Source: Pseudomonas sp. K2I15 (lineage in GTDB: Bacteria > Pseudomonadota > Gammaproteobacteria > Pseudomonadales > Pseudomonadaceae). From it: a DNA stretch of 64,000 nt. The notes under the pieces were generated by a model, which saw nothing but the letters and a program-made list of their open reading frames with translations, was not told where the DNA came from and ran no database searches. The stretch covers positions 62,001 through 126,000 of the forward strand of contig NZ_NIXO01000003.1 in assembly GCF_002204795.1 (NCBI RefSeq). Reading direction: 5' to 3'. Shown here one piece after another: positions 1 to 9,351 of the stretch. The translations under genes and the position numbers were made by a program. Position 1 is the first letter of the stretch. Each line of letters begins with the position of its first letter.

Positions 1-1
1 A

Positions 2-340
2 GGCATTCCGTTCATCTCCGTACTGACCGACCCGGTCTACGGCGGCGTTTCTGCCAGCCTGGCGATGTTGGGTGACGTGATCGTGGGGGAGCCAAAAGCC
101 CTGATCGGTTTCGCCGGCCCGCGTGTTATCGAGCAAACCGTTCGCGAAAAACTGCCGGAAGGCTTCCAGCGCAGCGAGTTCCTGCTGGAACACGGCGCGA
201 TCGACATGATCATCGCCCGTTCCGAGCTGCGTCCACGCCTGGGCAACCTGCTGGCACAAATGATGGGCCTGCCGACACCTGTGTACGTGGCGCCTAAAAT
301 CGAGCCGATCGTCGTGCCGCCGGTGCCTGCAAACATATGA
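2..340 (+). CDS. accD: Acetyl-CoA carboxylase carboxyltransferase subunit beta, C-terminal part
   Basis: The gene is cut by the window edge, so only the last 112 residues or so are visible. The frame opens at base 2 and reads [19 protein letters not shown], the carboxyltransferase core. It continues through [13 protein letters not shown] and the conserved AIDMII segment near the C-terminus. With AccA this subunit transfers carboxyl from carboxybiotin to acetyl-CoA, making malonyl-CoA for fatty acid synthesis in the cytoplasm. The stop overlaps the start of folC as ATGA, which suggests translational coupling. The accD-folC order is usual in Pseudomonas and Escherichia. Confidence 0.96.
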   Translation, partial: GIPFISVLTDPVYGGVSASLAMLGDVIVGEPKALIGFAGPRVIEQTVREKLPEGFQRSEFLLEHGAIDMIIARSELRPRLGNLLAQMMGLPTPVYVAPKIEPIVVPPVPANI

Positions 341-1644
341 CCCAACGTACCCTGGGCGAATGGCTCGCCTACCTTGAGCAGTTGCATCCGTCAGCCATCG
401 ACATGGGCCTGGAGCGCTCGCAACAGGTAGCGGCCCGCCTCGGGTTGGGCAGGCCGGCGCCGCGAGTCATCACGGTGACCGGCACCAACGGCAAGGGCTC
501 TACCTGCGCCTTTGTCGCCGCCTTGCTGCAAGCCCAGGGCCTGAAGGTCGGCGTTTACAACTCGCCGCACCTTTTGCGCTACAACGAGCGGGTGCAACTC
601 AATGGCGTCGAAGCCACTGACGAGCAGCTCTGTGAAGCCTTCGCCGCACTCGATGCCGGGCGTGGCGAGATTTCCCTGACCTATTTCGAGATGGGCACGC
701 TGGCGGCGTTTTGGCTGTTTGAGCGTGCGCAATTGGATGTAGTTGTGCTGGAAGTCGGCCTGGGCGGGCGTCTGGACACGGTCAACGTGGTGGATGCCGA
801 CCTGGCGCTGATCACCAGCATTGGTGTCGACCACGCCGACTACCTGGGTAACACCCGTGAATCCGTGGCCTATGAAAAGGCCGGGATCTTCCGTCAGGGC
901 AAGCCTGCACTGTGCGGCGACCTGGATCCGCCGCATACCCTGCTGGACAAGGTGCGTGAGCTGGATTGTCCATTCTTCCTGCGTGGGCGCGATTTCAACC
1001 TTGAAGTTGGCGACCAGCATTGGCAATGGCGCGGGCTTGATGCGCGCGGCCAAACCGTTGAATTGCGCGACCTGCCGCTGCTGAACCTGCCGATGGAAAA
1101 CGCCGCGCTCGCGCTGCAAGCCTACCTGCTGCTGGATTTGCCCTGGCATGCCGAGCAAATTGCCGCTACGTTGCAGGCTACTCGCGTGGTGGGGCGCCTT
1201 GATCGGCGCAACTTCGACTGGAATGGCAAGCGCCTGAACCTGCTGCTGGATGTAGGGCATAACCCTCATGCCGCTGAATACCTGGCCAAGCGCCTGGCGC
1301 GCACGCCACCCGCCGGTCGCCGCCTGGCGGTGTTCGGGCTGTTGTCCGACAAGGACCTGGAAGGCGTGGTTGCGCCATTGCTGGGCAACGTTCAAGCCTG
1401 GGCAGTGGCGCCGCTGGATACGCCGCGCAGTCGTCCTGCTGTCGAGTTGCTGGTTGCGTTGCAGAACCTTGGTGCGTCGGTGACGTCCCATGCAAGCGTG
1501 ACAGCCGCCCTGGAAGCCCAGTGCGCGATTGCAACGCCTGACGATGAGATTCTGTTGTTCGGATCATTTTATTGTGTTGCCGAGGCACTCGAGTGGTTGG
1601 CCCGGCGCTCCACGGAGGAAGCTGCACATGGCATTACTGGATAG
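337..1644 (+). CDS. folC: Bifunctional folylpolyglutamate/dihydrofolate synthase
   Basis: A protein of 435 residues, normal for FolC. The Mur-ligase P-loop [12 protein letters not shown] lies near residue 50, followed by the folate-binding region ([17 protein letters not shown]). The C-terminal domain carries DVGHNPHAA. It adds glutamate to dihydropteroate and to folates in the cytoplasm. The start overlaps the accD stop by four bases, and its 3' end overlaps the next gene by 17 bases, so accD, folC and the SPOR-domain gene look like one transcript. Confidence 0.97.
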   Translation: MTQRTLGEWLAYLEQLHPSAIDMGLERSQQVAARLGLGRPAPRVITVTGTNGKGSTCAFVAALLQAQGLKVGVYNSPHLLRYNERVQLNGVEATDEQLCEAFAALDAGRGEISLTYFEMGTLAAFWLFERAQLDVVVLEVGLGGRLDTVNVVDADLALITSIGVDHADYLGNTRESVAYEKAGIFRQGKPALCGDLDPPHTLLDKVRELDCPFFLRGRDFNLEVGDQHWQWRGLDARGQTVELRDLPLLNLPMENAALALQAYLLLDLPWHAEQIAATLQATRVVGRLDRRNFDWNGKRLNLLLDVGHNPHAAEYLAKRLARTPPAGRRLAVFGLLSDKDLEGVVAPLLGNVQAWAVAPLDTPRSRPAVELLVALQNLGASVTSHASVTAALEAQCAIATPDDEILLFGSFYCVAEALEWLARRSTEEAAHGITG

Positions 1645-2290
1645 CGCATACAAGCAGCGAATGGTTGGAGCCCTGGTTCTGGTGGCGTTGGCGGTGATTT
1701 TTCTGCCGATGCTGTTTTCCCGTCAGGACGAGCAGCGCCAGGTAACCGTTGAAGCCCCGGCTGCGCCCCAGGCGCCGGCGGTGCCTCAGGTTCAGATTGA
1801 GCCGGTGGTGGTTCCCGAGCCGCAAGCGCTGCCGGAAGAAGAGCCGGTGCCAACCGATGATGAAGTGGCTGCGCAGCAGGCGCCGTCGATGCCGGTTCAG
1901 CCGAGCGTACCGGTGGTGAAGCCCTCGCCTGCTGCTCCGGCAGTTGCGGCCAAGCCTGCGACGCCAGCGCCGGCGCCAAAGCCTGTGGCACCGCAGCCGG
2001 CAGCTCCAGGTAAGCCGGACGTGGGCCAGAGCCGCATTGATCCGAATGGTTTGCCGATCAGTTGGTCGATCCAACTGGCTAGCCTGGCTAACCGCGAAAG
2101 CGCCGAAGCCTTGCAGAAAACCCTGCGCAGCCAGGGTTACAACGCCTATATCCGCACTGCCGATGGCAAGAACCGGGTATTTGTCGGGCCGCTGATCGAG
2201 CGTGCCGAGGCGGATCGCCTGCGTGACTCGCTGGATCGCCAGCAAAAGCTCAAGGGCTTTGTGGTTCGCTTCCAGCCAGAGAAGGGCTGA
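1628..2290 (+). CDS. SPOR domain-containing membrane protein (DedD-like)
   Basis: A protein of 220 residues starting at [11 protein letters not shown]; a longer frame upstream only antedates the gene inside folC. One membrane helix lies at about residues 12-30 (VGALVLVALAVIFLPMLF). A long Pro/Ala/Val-rich linker follows, then a C-terminal SPOR domain (WSIQLASLANRESAEAL ... VFVGPLIERAEAD). SPOR domains bind denuded septal peptidoglycan, so a role at the division site is expected, as for E. coli DedD. The place between folC and cvpA matches dedD in enterobacteria. Confidence 0.9.
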   Translation: MALLDSAYKQRMVGALVLVALAVIFLPMLFSRQDEQRQVTVEAPAAPQAPAVPQVQIEPVVVPEPQALPEEEPVPTDDEVAAQQAPSMPVQPSVPVVKPSPAAPAVAAKPATPAPAPKPVAPQPAAPGKPDVGQSRIDPNGLPISWSIQLASLANRESAEALQKTLRSQGYNAYIRTADGKNRVFVGPLIERAEADRLRDSLDRQQKLKGFVVRFQPEKG

Positions 2291-2322
2291 GCGCGCACGG
2301 ATTAAAGCTGGAATGCAGGAAA

Positions 2323-2411
2323 TGTGGGGGCGGGCTTGCTCGCGAAGGCGGTGTATCAGTCAGCCATCTATTGGCTGGCCCACCGCTTTCGCGAGCGAGC
2401 CCGCTCCCACC
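2323..2411. repeat. REP palindrome pair
   Basis: Two inverted copies of a REP unit face each other. The left arm reads GTGGGGGCGGGCTTGCTCGC, and the right arm is the near-complement ending GCGAGCCCGCTCCCACC. About 30 bases separate them. The position just after a gene end and the core GGGCTTGCTCGCGAA are typical of Pseudomonas REP/BIME elements. A second, diverged pair lies at 4683-4783. Confidence 0.85.
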
Positions 2412-2544
2412 TGTGTTTTGGGTGTGTCGCGACAGGCGGGTTCTCGCTTTAACCCATTGATTTCAAATGCACTGCCAATCACAGCTTACCGATAGCCCGG
2501 CGCTCTGCTAAAATGCGCCGCCTTATCCGTCTGTAGGCTGAACT

Positions 2545-3102
2545 GTGCCATTTACCTGGGTTGATTGGGCGATCGTTGCAATCGTCGCCATCTCCGCTTT
2601 GATCAGTCTAAGCCGCGGCTTCGTTAAAGAAGCATTGTCGCTGCTGACATGGATCATCGCAGGGGTTGTAGCCTGGATGTTCGGCGGTTCATTGTCCGTC
2701 TACTTGGCCGGATACATCGAAACACCTTCGGCTCGCGTCATCGCGGGCTGCGCCATCATGTTCATCGCCACGTTGTTGGTGGGGGCAATGGTCAATTATC
2801 TTATCGGCGAATTGATACGCGTCACCGGCCTCTCCGGGACCGATCGATTTCTCGGCATGGCCTTCGGCGCCGCGCGTGGCGGCTTGCTGGTGGTCGTGGC
2901 GGTCGGGCTGTTGAGCCTGGGGCCGGTACAGCAGGATTCGTGGTGGCAGGAGTCTGTACTCGTGCCAAAATTTCTATTGGTTGCAGATTGGTCCAAAAAC
3001 CTCATTTTGGGGTGGAGCAGTCAGTGGCTGGCCAGCGGGATCAGCATACCCGCTGATCTTCCGTTCAAGGAACACCTCTTACCGGCCAAAACGCCTCAGT
3101 AA
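2545..3102 (+). CDS. cvpA: CvpA family membrane protein
   Basis: A protein of 185 residues with a GTG start (MPFTWVDWAIVAIVAISAL). About four hydrophobic helices are visible, at roughly residues 5-20, 28-48, 62-85 and 105-125. CvpA was named for colicin V production in E. coli. It is an inner-membrane protein linked to envelope stress tolerance, and its biochemical role is unsettled. It lies directly before purF, the same arrangement as in enterobacteria, and probably shares its transcript. Confidence 0.93.
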   Translation: MPFTWVDWAIVAIVAISALISLSRGFVKEALSLLTWIIAGVVAWMFGGSLSVYLAGYIETPSARVIAGCAIMFIATLLVGAMVNYLIGELIRVTGLSGTDRFLGMAFGAARGGLLVVVAVGLLSLGPVQQDSWWQESVLVPKFLLVADWSKNLILGWSSQWLASGISIPADLPFKEHLLPAKTPQ

Positions 3103-3143
3103 GTTGTGTTCAGTCAAGATTCATTAAGTAGGGGTTGCGTCGC

Positions 3144-4649
3144 ATGTGTGGCATCGTCGGTATCGTCGGTAAGTCGAACGTGAATCAGGCGCTGTATGAC
3201 GCGCTAACCGTCCTCCAGCACCGCGGCCAGGATGCTGCCGGTATTGTGACCAGCCACGACGGCCGGTTATTCCTGCGCAAGGACAATGGTCTGGTGCGTG
3301 ACGTGTTCCATCAGCGCCACATGCAGCGCCTGGTCGGGCACATGGGCATTGGCCACGTGCGCTACCCGACTGCGGGCAGCTCGACGTCGGCCGAAGCCCA
3401 GCCGTTTTACGTCAACTCGCCGTATGGCATCACCCTGGCGCACAACGGCAACCTGACCAACGTTGAACAGCTGGCCAAGGAGATTTACGAATCTGACCTG
3501 CGCCACGTCAACACCAACTCGGACTCCGAAGTGCTGCTGAACGTGTTCGCCCACGAGCTGGCCCAGCGTGGCAAGCTGCAGCCGACCGAAGAAGACGTGT
3601 TCGCTGCCGTGACTGACGTGCACAACCGTTGCGTGGGTGGTTATGCCGTCGTGGCGATGGTGACCGGCTACGGCATCGTCGGCTTCCGCGACCCGCATGG
3701 CATCCGTCCGATCGTGTTCGGCCAGCGTCATACCGACGAAGGCGTCGAGTACATGATCGCTTCCGAAAGCGTTTCCCTGGACGTGCTGGGCTTCACCCTG
3801 ATCCGCGACCTGGCGCCGGGCGAGGCGGTCTACATCACTGAAGACGGCAAGCTGCACACTCGTCAGTGCGCGCTGAACCCGAAACTCACCCCGTGCATTT
3901 TCGAACACGTCTACCTGGCGCGTCCGGATTCGATCATCGACGGTGTTTCGGTGTACAAGGCGCGTCTGCGCATGGGTGAGAAGCTGGCGGACAAGATCCT
4001 GCGCGAGCGTCCGGATCACGACATCGACGTGGTTATCCCGATTCCGGACACCAGCCGCACCGCAGCGCTGGAACTGGCGAACCACCTGGGCGTGAAATTC
4101 CGCGAAGGCTTCGTCAAGAACCGTTACATCGGCCGTACGTTCATCATGCCCGGCCAGGCAGCACGCAAGAAGTCGGTACGCCAGAAGCTCAACGCGATCG
4201 AGCTGGAATTCCGCGGCAAGAACGTGATGCTGGTGGACGACTCCATCGTACGTGGCACCACTTGCAAGCAGATCATCCAGATGGCCCGTGAGGCCGGTGC
4301 GAAGAACGTTTACTTCTGCTCCGCCGCGCCAGCCGTGCGTTACCCGAACGTGTACGGCATCGACATGCCGAGCGCCCACGAACTGATCGCCCACAACCGT
4401 TCGACCCAGGACGTTGCGGACCTGATCGGCGCTGATTGGCTGATCTACCAGGACCTGCCGGACCTGATCGAAGCGGTTGGCGGTGGCAAGATCAAGATCG
4501 AGGAGTTCGACTGCGCAGTGTTCGACGGCAAGTACGTCACCGGCGATGTCGACGAGGCGTACCTGAACAAGATCGAGCAGGCGCGTAACGATTCCTCGAA
4601 GATCAAGACCCAGGCGGTCAGCGCGATCATCGACTTGTATAACAACTGA
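3144..4649 (+). CDS. purF: Amidophosphoribosyltransferase
   Basis: A protein of 501 residues. The start at 3144 was chosen over a TTG at 3135 because the catalytic N-terminal cysteine must directly follow Met (MCGIVGIVG), and AGTAGGGG lies upstream as ribosome site. The N-terminal half is an Ntn glutamine amidotransferase. The C-terminal half is a phosphoribosyltransferase with the PRPP motif [12 protein letters not shown]. It makes 5-phosphoribosylamine from PRPP and glutamine, the first committed step of purine synthesis. Ends 33 bases before a REP pair. Confidence 0.97.
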   Translation: MCGIVGIVGKSNVNQALYDALTVLQHRGQDAAGIVTSHDGRLFLRKDNGLVRDVFHQRHMQRLVGHMGIGHVRYPTAGSSTSAEAQPFYVNSPYGITLAHNGNLTNVEQLAKEIYESDLRHVNTNSDSEVLLNVFAHELAQRGKLQPTEEDVFAAVTDVHNRCVGGYAVVAMVTGYGIVGFRDPHGIRPIVFGQRHTDEGVEYMIASESVSLDVLGFTLIRDLAPGEAVYITEDGKLHTRQCALNPKLTPCIFEHVYLARPDSIIDGVSVYKARLRMGEKLADKILRERPDHDIDVVIPIPDTSRTAALELANHLGVKFREGFVKNRYIGRTFIMPGQAARKKSVRQKLNAIELEFRGKNVMLVDDSIVRGTTCKQIIQMAREAGAKNVYFCSAAPAVRYPNVYGIDMPSAHELIAHNRSTQDVADLIGADWLIYQDLPDLIEAVGGGKIKIEEFDCAVFDGKYVTGDVDEAYLNKIEQARNDSSKIKTQAVSAIIDLYNN

Positions 4650-4682
4650 GTAGACACCGGCCCTGGTACCGGTGGCTGACAA

Positions 4683-4783
4683 TGTAGGAGCGAGCTTGCT
4701 CGCGAAGGTCGTCAACGATAACGCGGGCATTCTGTATGAGCGCGCTGTTCTTGAGCCCTTCGCGAGCAAGCTCGCTCATACAG
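4683..4783. repeat. REP palindrome pair
   Basis: Inverted REP copies (TGTAGGAGCGAGCTTGCTCG and its near-complement ending GCGAGCAAGCTCGCTCATAC) lie between purF and metZ with about 40 bases between arms. The core is shared with the element at 2323-2411, but GAGC replaces GGGC on one side, so this is a different REP subtype. No U-run follows, so it is not a classical terminator. Confidence 0.85.
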
Positions 4784-4835
4784 GTTATGCCTGGGGGCGT
4801 TTGGATTTTTAAAGCATTGAGTTGAGGAGTAGAGC

Positions 4836-6047
4836 ATGAGTCAGGAATGGGATGCCGGTCGCCTGGATAGCGACCTCGATGGCGTAGCTTTCGATACCCT
4901 GGCTGTGCGCGCCGGCCAGCACCGCACCCCGGAAGGTGAGCACGGTGACCCGATGTTCTTTACCTCCAGCTACGTATTCCGCACCGCGGCCGACGCGGCT
5001 GCGCGTTTTGCCGGTGAAGTGCCGGGCAACGTTTATTCGCGCTACACCAACCCCACCGTGCGCGCGTTCGAAGAGCGTATCGCGGCGCTGGAAGGCGCCG
5101 AACAAGCCGTCGCCACCGCCACGGGCATGGCCGCGATTCTCGCGGTGGTCATGAGCCTGTGCAGCGCCGGCGATCACGTGCTGGTGTCGCGCAGCGTGTT
5201 TGGTTCGACCATCAGCCTGTTCGAAAAGTACTTCAAGCGCTTTGGCATTGAAGTCGACTACGTGCCGCTGGCGGACCTGTCCGGCTGGGACGCGGCCATC
5301 AAGGCCAACACCAAATTGCTGTTCGTCGAGTCACCGTCCAATCCTTTGGCCGAGCTGGTAGACATCGCCGCATTAGCCGAAGTGGCGCACGCCAAGGGCG
5401 CGATGCTGATCGTCGACAACTGCTTCTGTACCCCGGCGTTGCAACAGCCGCTGAAGCTGGGCGCGGACATCGTTGTGCACTCGGCCACCAAGTTCATCGA
5501 CGGCCAGGGCCGTTGCATGGGCGGCGTGGTTGCCGGCCGCAGCGAGCAGATGAAGGAAGTGGTGGGCTTCTTGCGCACCGCCGGCCCGACCCTGAGCCCG
5601 TTCAATGCCTGGATTTTCCTCAAGGGCCTGGAAACCTTGAGCCTGCGGATGAAAGCTCATTGCGCCAACGCCCAGGCTCTGGCCGAGTGGCTGGAGCAGC
5701 AGGATGGCATTGAGAAGGTCCACTACGCCGGCCTCAAGAGCCACCCGCAACACGAGTTGGCCCAGCGCCAGCAGCGTGGTTTTGGCGCCGTGGTGAGTTT
5801 CGAGGTCAAGGGTGGCAAAGAGGGCGCCTGGCGCTTTATCGATGCAACCCGCCTGATCTCCATCACCGCCAACCTGGGTGACAGCAAGACCACCATCACT
5901 CACCCAAGCACCACCTCTCACGGTCGCCTGGCGCCGCAAGAGCGTGAAGCAGCGGGTATTCGTGACAGCCTGATCCGCGTTGCCGTGGGCCTGGAAGACG
6001 TTGCTGACTTGCAGGCCGATCTGGCCCGTGGGTTGGCTGCCCTGTGA
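4836..6047 (+). CDS. metZ: O-succinylhomoserine sulfhydrylase
   Basis: A protein of 403 residues of the Cys/Met-metabolism PLP family. It has the pyridoxal-phosphate lysine in [14 protein letters not shown], the SRYTNPT motif near residue 70, and [14 protein letters not shown] before the lysine. MetZ uses sulfide directly to turn O-succinylhomoserine into homocysteine, the direct sulfhydrylation route of pseudomonads. GAGGAG lies just upstream of the ATG. An SDR gene follows with overlap or near-contact, and the pair is probably cotranscribed. Confidence 0.95.
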   Translation: MSQEWDAGRLDSDLDGVAFDTLAVRAGQHRTPEGEHGDPMFFTSSYVFRTAADAAARFAGEVPGNVYSRYTNPTVRAFEERIAALEGAEQAVATATGMAAILAVVMSLCSAGDHVLVSRSVFGSTISLFEKYFKRFGIEVDYVPLADLSGWDAAIKANTKLLFVESPSNPLAELVDIAALAEVAHAKGAMLIVDNCFCTPALQQPLKLGADIVVHSATKFIDGQGRCMGGVVAGRSEQMKEVVGFLRTAGPTLSPFNAWIFLKGLETLSLRMKAHCANAQALAEWLEQQDGIEKVHYAGLKSHPQHELAQRQQRGFGAVVSFEVKGGKEGAWRFIDATRLISITANLGDSKTTITHPSTTSHGRLAPQEREAAGIRDSLIRVAVGLEDVADLQADLARGLAAL

Positions 6048-6058
6048 TCGAGTGGTCC

Positions 6059-6823
6059 ATGGAGGCGGCAACCGCCAGTAACGGACGGGTCGCGCTGGTG
6101 ACCGGCGCGGCGCGTGGCATCGGCCTGGGGATTGCTGCCTGGTTGATCAGCGAAGGCTGGCAGGTGGTGCTCACGGACCTGGACCGCGAGCGCGGTTCCA
6201 AGGTGTCCAAAGTGCTGGGTGACAACGCCTGGTTTATCACCATGGACGTGGCGGATGAGCGGCAGGTTGCCCTGGGCGTGGCCGAGGTGCTTGGCCAGTT
6301 CGGGCGCCTGGATGCGCTGGTGTGTAACGCGGCCGTGGCCGATCCACGCAATATCACTCTGGAAAGCCTCGACCTGGCTTACTGGAATCGGGTGCTGGCG
6401 GTGAACCTCAGTGGGCCGATGTTGCTGGCCAAACACTGTGCGCCGTATTTGCGGGCTCACGGTGGTGCCATCGTTAACCTGGCGTCGACCCGGGCCCGTC
6501 AGTCGGAGCCCGACACCGAAGCCTACGCAGCGAGCAAGGGTGGTTTGTTGGCCCTGACCCACGCGCTGGCCATCAGCCTTGGGCCAGAAGTGCGAGTCAA
6601 TGCCGTGAGCCCGGGCTGGATTGATGCGCGTGACCCGGCTGCACGCCGCGCCGAGCCGCTGACGGACGCCGATCACGCTCAGCACCCGGCGGGCAGGGTA
6701 GGCACTGTGGAAGACGTGGCGGCGATGGTGGCGTGGTTGCTGTCGCGCAATGCGGGGTTTGTCACCGGCCAGGAGTTCGTCGTCGACGGTGGCATGAGCA
6801 AGAAGATGATTTACAGCGAGTAG
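6059..6823 (+). CDS. SDR family NAD(P)-dependent oxidoreductase
   Basis: About 254 residues, a classical short-chain dehydrogenase. It has the cofactor motif [10 protein letters not shown] near the N-terminus, the NAAV segment, a catalytic Ser in [14 protein letters not shown] (YxxxK), and the SPGWIDAR segment after it. The C-terminus ends in the usual [13 protein letters not shown] at 6044 would overlap the metZ stop as GTGA and is an equally possible start. I chose the ATG at 6059, which has GAG in front. The substrate cannot be told from the sequence. Placement after metZ suggests cotranscription, not necessarily a shared pathway. Confidence 0.9.
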   Translation: MEAATASNGRVALVTGAARGIGLGIAAWLISEGWQVVLTDLDRERGSKVSKVLGDNAWFITMDVADERQVALGVAEVLGQFGRLDALVCNAAVADPRNITLESLDLAYWNRVLAVNLSGPMLLAKHCAPYLRAHGGAIVNLASTRARQSEPDTEAYAASKGGLLALTHALAISLGPEVRVNAVSPGWIDARDPAARRAEPLTDADHAQHPAGRVGTVEDVAAMVAWLLSRNAGFVTGQEFVVDGGMSKKMIYSE

Positions 6824-6880
6824 GGCGCGTCACCGTCTTGAAGTGATTTTGTCTTTTTCAGAAAAACTTCAAGCGGGCTA

Positions 6881-6909
6881 TTGACTTAGGTCCGCTACCT
6901 GCGTAAATT
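6881..6909 (+). promoter_or_regulatory. Sigma-70 promoter of the tRNA-Val/tRNA-Asp cluster
   Basis: TTGACT at 6881-6886 and TAAATT at 6904-6909 are separated by 17 bases. A GC-rich stretch (CGCGGCC) follows at the expected start site, like stringently controlled stable-RNA promoters. The first tRNA begins 21 bases after the -10. Confidence 0.75.
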
Positions 6910-6930
6910 TCGCGGCCTCAACGAAGCAAA

Positions 6931-7006
6931 GGGTGATTAGCTCAGCTGGGAGAGCATCTGCCTTACAAGCAGAGGGTCGGCGGTTCGATCCCGTCATCAC
7001 CCACCA
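6931..7006 (+). tRNA. tRNA-Val (anticodon TAC)
   Basis: A 76-base cloverleaf. The acceptor GGGTGAT pairs with ATCACCC, the D-arm is GCTCAGCTGGGAGAGC, the anticodon loop CTTACAA has TAC, the T-arm has GGTTCGATCC, and CCA is encoded. First gene of a three-tRNA run with the two Asp genes that follow. Confidence 0.97.
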
Positions 7007-7061
7007 CTTCTTGAGAGTTTTGCCCTAGGGCAAGACGCAACGTTAAAGGTTGCACCGACGC

Positions 7062-7138
7062 GCAGCGGTAGTTCAGTCGGTTAGAATACCGGCCTGTCAC
7101 GCCGGGGGTCGCGGGTTCGAGTCCCGTCCGCTGCGCCA
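7062..7138 (+). tRNA. tRNA-Asp (anticodon GTC), copy 1
   Basis: A 77-base cloverleaf. Acceptor GCAGCGG pairs with CCGCTGC, the anticodon loop CTGTCAC has GTC, the T-loop is GGTTCGAGTC, and CCA is encoded. It differs from copy 2 only in the D-loop (TCGG against TTGG). Confidence 0.97.
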
Positions 7139-7243
7139 TATTTTCCAGGTCTGATGTTTCAGATTTGAGATTGAACAGCCAAGGCTGATCAGTCAGATGT
7201 TTGAAGGCGGTTGAAGGTGACACTTCAGCAGTCTGAGCGATAC

Positions 7244-7320
7244 GCAGCGGTAGTTCAGTTGGTTAGAATACCGGCCTGTCACGCCGGGGGTCGCGGGTTC
7301 GAGTCCCGTCCGCTGCGCCA
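7244..7320 (+). tRNA. tRNA-Asp (anticodon GTC), copy 2
   Basis: A 77-base cloverleaf with the same acceptor, anticodon and T-arms as copy 1, 105 bases downstream of it, and encoded CCA. The repeat most likely arose by tandem duplication. A terminator follows 75 bases later. Confidence 0.97.
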
Positions 7321-7394
7321 TATCTGTTCCAGGGCCCACTGAACGCCCTGAGACGCCAAAGCAAGCCGCTGGCTTGGTTGGATCGATAGCAAAG

Positions 7395-7421
7395 ACCCTG
7401 GTCGAAAGACCGGGGTTTTTT
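7395..7421 (+). terminator. Rho-independent terminator of the tRNA cluster
   Basis: Stem ACCCTGGTC / GACCGGGGT with a GAAA loop and one G-U pair, followed by six T. It closes the Val-Asp-Asp transcript and faces the convergent oxidase gene. Confidence 0.85.
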
Positions 7422-7485
7422 GTGTCTGCGATTTGGCTCGGTGCTTGATGTGCAGGGGCCGGCAAGCCAGCCCCTCGATCCGGAA

Positions 7486-8769
7486 TTAGAACCCAAGCTT
7501 GTCCCGCAGCCCGTAATACCAGGCCCCCAACGCCGCAAACGGCGTACGCAACAGTTGCCCGCCCGGGAACGGGTAGTGCGGCAGGTCGGCAAACGCATCA
7601 AAACGCTCTGCCTGGCCTCTCAGTGCTTCCGCCAGCACCTTGCCTGCCAAGTGGGTGTACGTCACGCCATGGCCGCTGCAGCCCTGGGAATAGTAGATGT
7701 TATCGCCCAGGCGACCGACCTGCGGCAGGCGCGACAGGGTCAGCAGGAAATTGCCGGTCCAGGCGTAGTCGATCTTCACGTCCTTGAGCTGCGGGAACGC
7801 CTTGAGCATCTTCGGCCGGATGATCGCCTCGATATTTGCCGGGTCCCGCGCGCCATACACCACGCCACCGCCGAAGATCAGGCGCTTGTCGCTGGTCAGC
7901 CGGTAGTAATCCAGCAGATAGTTGCAGTCCTCCACGCAGTAATCCTGCGGTAGCAGCGTCTTCGCCAGCTCATCACCCAGCGGCGCGGTGGTGATGACCT
8001 GCGTGCCACACGGCATCGATTTGGCCGCCAGCTCCGGCACCAGGTTCCCGAGGTAAGCATTGCCCGCGACAATAATGAACTTGGCCCTGACCTTGCCGTG
8101 TGCCGTATGCACCACCGGATTGGCGCCACGCTCAATGCGAATCGCCGCCGACTGCTCGTAGATCGTGCCGCCGAGGGATTCAACTGCTGCGGCTTCGCCC
8201 AGCGCCAGGTTCAGCGGGTGAATGTGCCCGCCGCTCATGTCCAGCAGGCCGCCCACATAGTTGTCACAGGCGACCACTTCACGAATGCGGCGCTCGTCCA
8301 TCAGTTCTAGCTGGGTGTGGCCGTAGCGCTCCCATAGGCGCTTCTGCGACTCCAGGTGGCCCATGTGCTTGCTGTTCAGCGCGGCGAACACACCGCCGTC
8401 CTTCAGGTCGCACTGGATCTGATACTTGGCCACACGCTCCCGAATGATCCTGCCGCCTTCAAACGCCATCTCTCCCAACAATTGCGCCTGCTTGGGGCCG
8501 ACGCTGCGCTCGATCACATCGATATCACGGCTGTAGCTGTTGACGATCTGGCCGCCGTTGCGGCCCGACGCGCCAAAACCCACCTTGGCAGCTTCCAGCA
8601 CCGTTACGCGAAAACCGTTCTCCAGCAGGAACAGCGCGCTGGACAGCCCGGTATAGCCGGCACCGATCACGCATACATCGGTTTCGACTTCACCTTGCAG
8701 CTCCGGGCGAGGAGGTACCGCATTCGCAGACGCGGCGTAATACGACTGGGGGTAGGGGGTGTTCGCCAT
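7486..8769 (-). CDS. FAD-dependent oxidoreductase, PuuB-like gamma-glutamylputrescine oxidase
   Basis: A DAO-type flavoprotein of 427 residues. The N-terminal FAD motif is VCVIGAGYTGLSSAL at about residues 31-45, followed by GFGASGRNGGQIV. The C-terminal flavin segment is YYSQGCSGHGVTYTHLAGK. The N-terminus (TPYPQSYYAASAN) is typical of PuuB and of polyamine or aminoacetaldehyde-type oxidases in pseudomonads. It probably oxidises a gamma-glutamyl-polyamine or similar primary amine in the cytoplasm. No other puu gene is adjacent, so the substrate is inferred from the family only. Confidence 0.85.
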   Translation of the reverse strand: MANTPYPQSYYAASANAVPPRPELQGEVETDVCVIGAGYTGLSSALFLLENGFRVTVLEAAKVGFGASGRNGGQIVNSYSRDIDVIERSVGPKQAQLLGEMAFEGGRIIRERVAKYQIQCDLKDGGVFAALNSKHMGHLESQKRLWERYGHTQLELMDERRIREVVACDNYVGGLLDMSGGHIHPLNLALGEAAAVESLGGTIYEQSAAIRIERGANPVVHTAHGKVRAKFIIVAGNAYLGNLVPELAAKSMPCGTQVITTAPLGDELAKTLLPQDYCVEDCNYLLDYYRLTSDKRLIFGGGVVYGARDPANIEAIIRPKMLKAFPQLKDVKIDYAWTGNFLLTLSRLPQVGRLGDNIYYSQGCSGHGVTYTHLAGKVLAEALRGQAERFDAFADLPHYPFPGGQLLRTPFAALGAWYYGLRDKLGF

Positions 8770-8912
8770 CCTGGAACCTCTGTTTTATATTTTTTACGAG
8801 TGCGCCGATCCTACCTGAGTTGAAAATCCGCTGCCAGCCACCGGAAAAATACCGTTGTGCTGGCCACAAATAAAAAATTCGCATATTCATAGGCTTAGCT
8901 GCAAAAAAGGTA

Positions 8913-8940
8913 TTGACACCCCTCGGGAATTCCGTAAAAT
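8913..8940 (+). promoter_or_regulatory. Sigma-70 promoter of tRNA-Val(GAC)
   Basis: TTGACA at 8913-8918 and TAAAAT at 8935-8940, 16 bases apart, are a near-consensus pair. The tRNA begins 13 bases after the -10. Confidence 0.8.
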
Positions 8941-8953
8941 GCCGCCTCACAGC

Positions 8954-9030
8954 AGGCACGTAGCTCAGTTGGTTAGAGCACCACCTTGACATGGTGGGGG
9001 TCGTTGGTTCGAGTCCAATCGCGCCTACCA
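8954..9030 (+). tRNA. tRNA-Val (anticodon GAC) with an acceptor mismatch
   Basis: A 77-base cloverleaf: D-arm GCTCAGTTGGTTAGAGC, anticodon loop TTGACAT with GAC, variable GGGGTC, T-arm GGTTCGAGTCC, encoded CCA. The acceptor AGGCACG faces CGCGCCT, which leaves an A5-C68 mismatch in an otherwise paired stem. It stands alone with its own promoter and terminator. Confidence 0.95.
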
Positions 9031-9059
9031 AACAAAATCCGCTCTGCTGGGCGGTCTAG

Positions 9060-9089
9060 AAGGGCTCACCGAAAGGTGGGCCCTTTTTT
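9060..9089 (+). terminator. Rho-independent terminator of tRNA-Val(GAC)
   Basis: Stem AAGGGCTCACC / GGTGGGCCCTT with a GAAA loop and one G-T wobble, followed by six T, 29 bases after the tRNA. Confidence 0.88.
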
Positions 9090-9351
9090 GTTGCCTGTCG
9101 TTTGGGCAAACATTGGGAATACTTTGGGTAAGTGAAATTCAGACACGAACCAAGGTACTGAGCTCCTTTGTCGATCTTGGCTTACAGTCACCGCTGGGTA
9201 GCCTGGGAGGCTCTCGGCAGCAACCGGTGATGGGTATTATGTGTGTCGTTTACAACACAATAAGTACTATGTGACTACACGAAACAAATGACGAAATTCA
9301 TTTTCTAGCTGTCATAAGTGGTGAGAATTATTTCTGAAAGAGAGTGTTGTT
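9090..9351. other. Intergenic region without a recognisable gene
   Basis: AT-richer stretch between the tRNA terminator and a small lipoprotein gene. I see no convincing reading frame, RNA fold or repeat. It presumably carries the promoter of the lipoprotein gene. Confidence 0.5.

Noticed and set aside
3267..4769. 500-residue open frame on the minus strand
   Set aside because: It is antisense to purF, has no ribosome site or domain, and its composition follows the codon pattern of the opposite strand.
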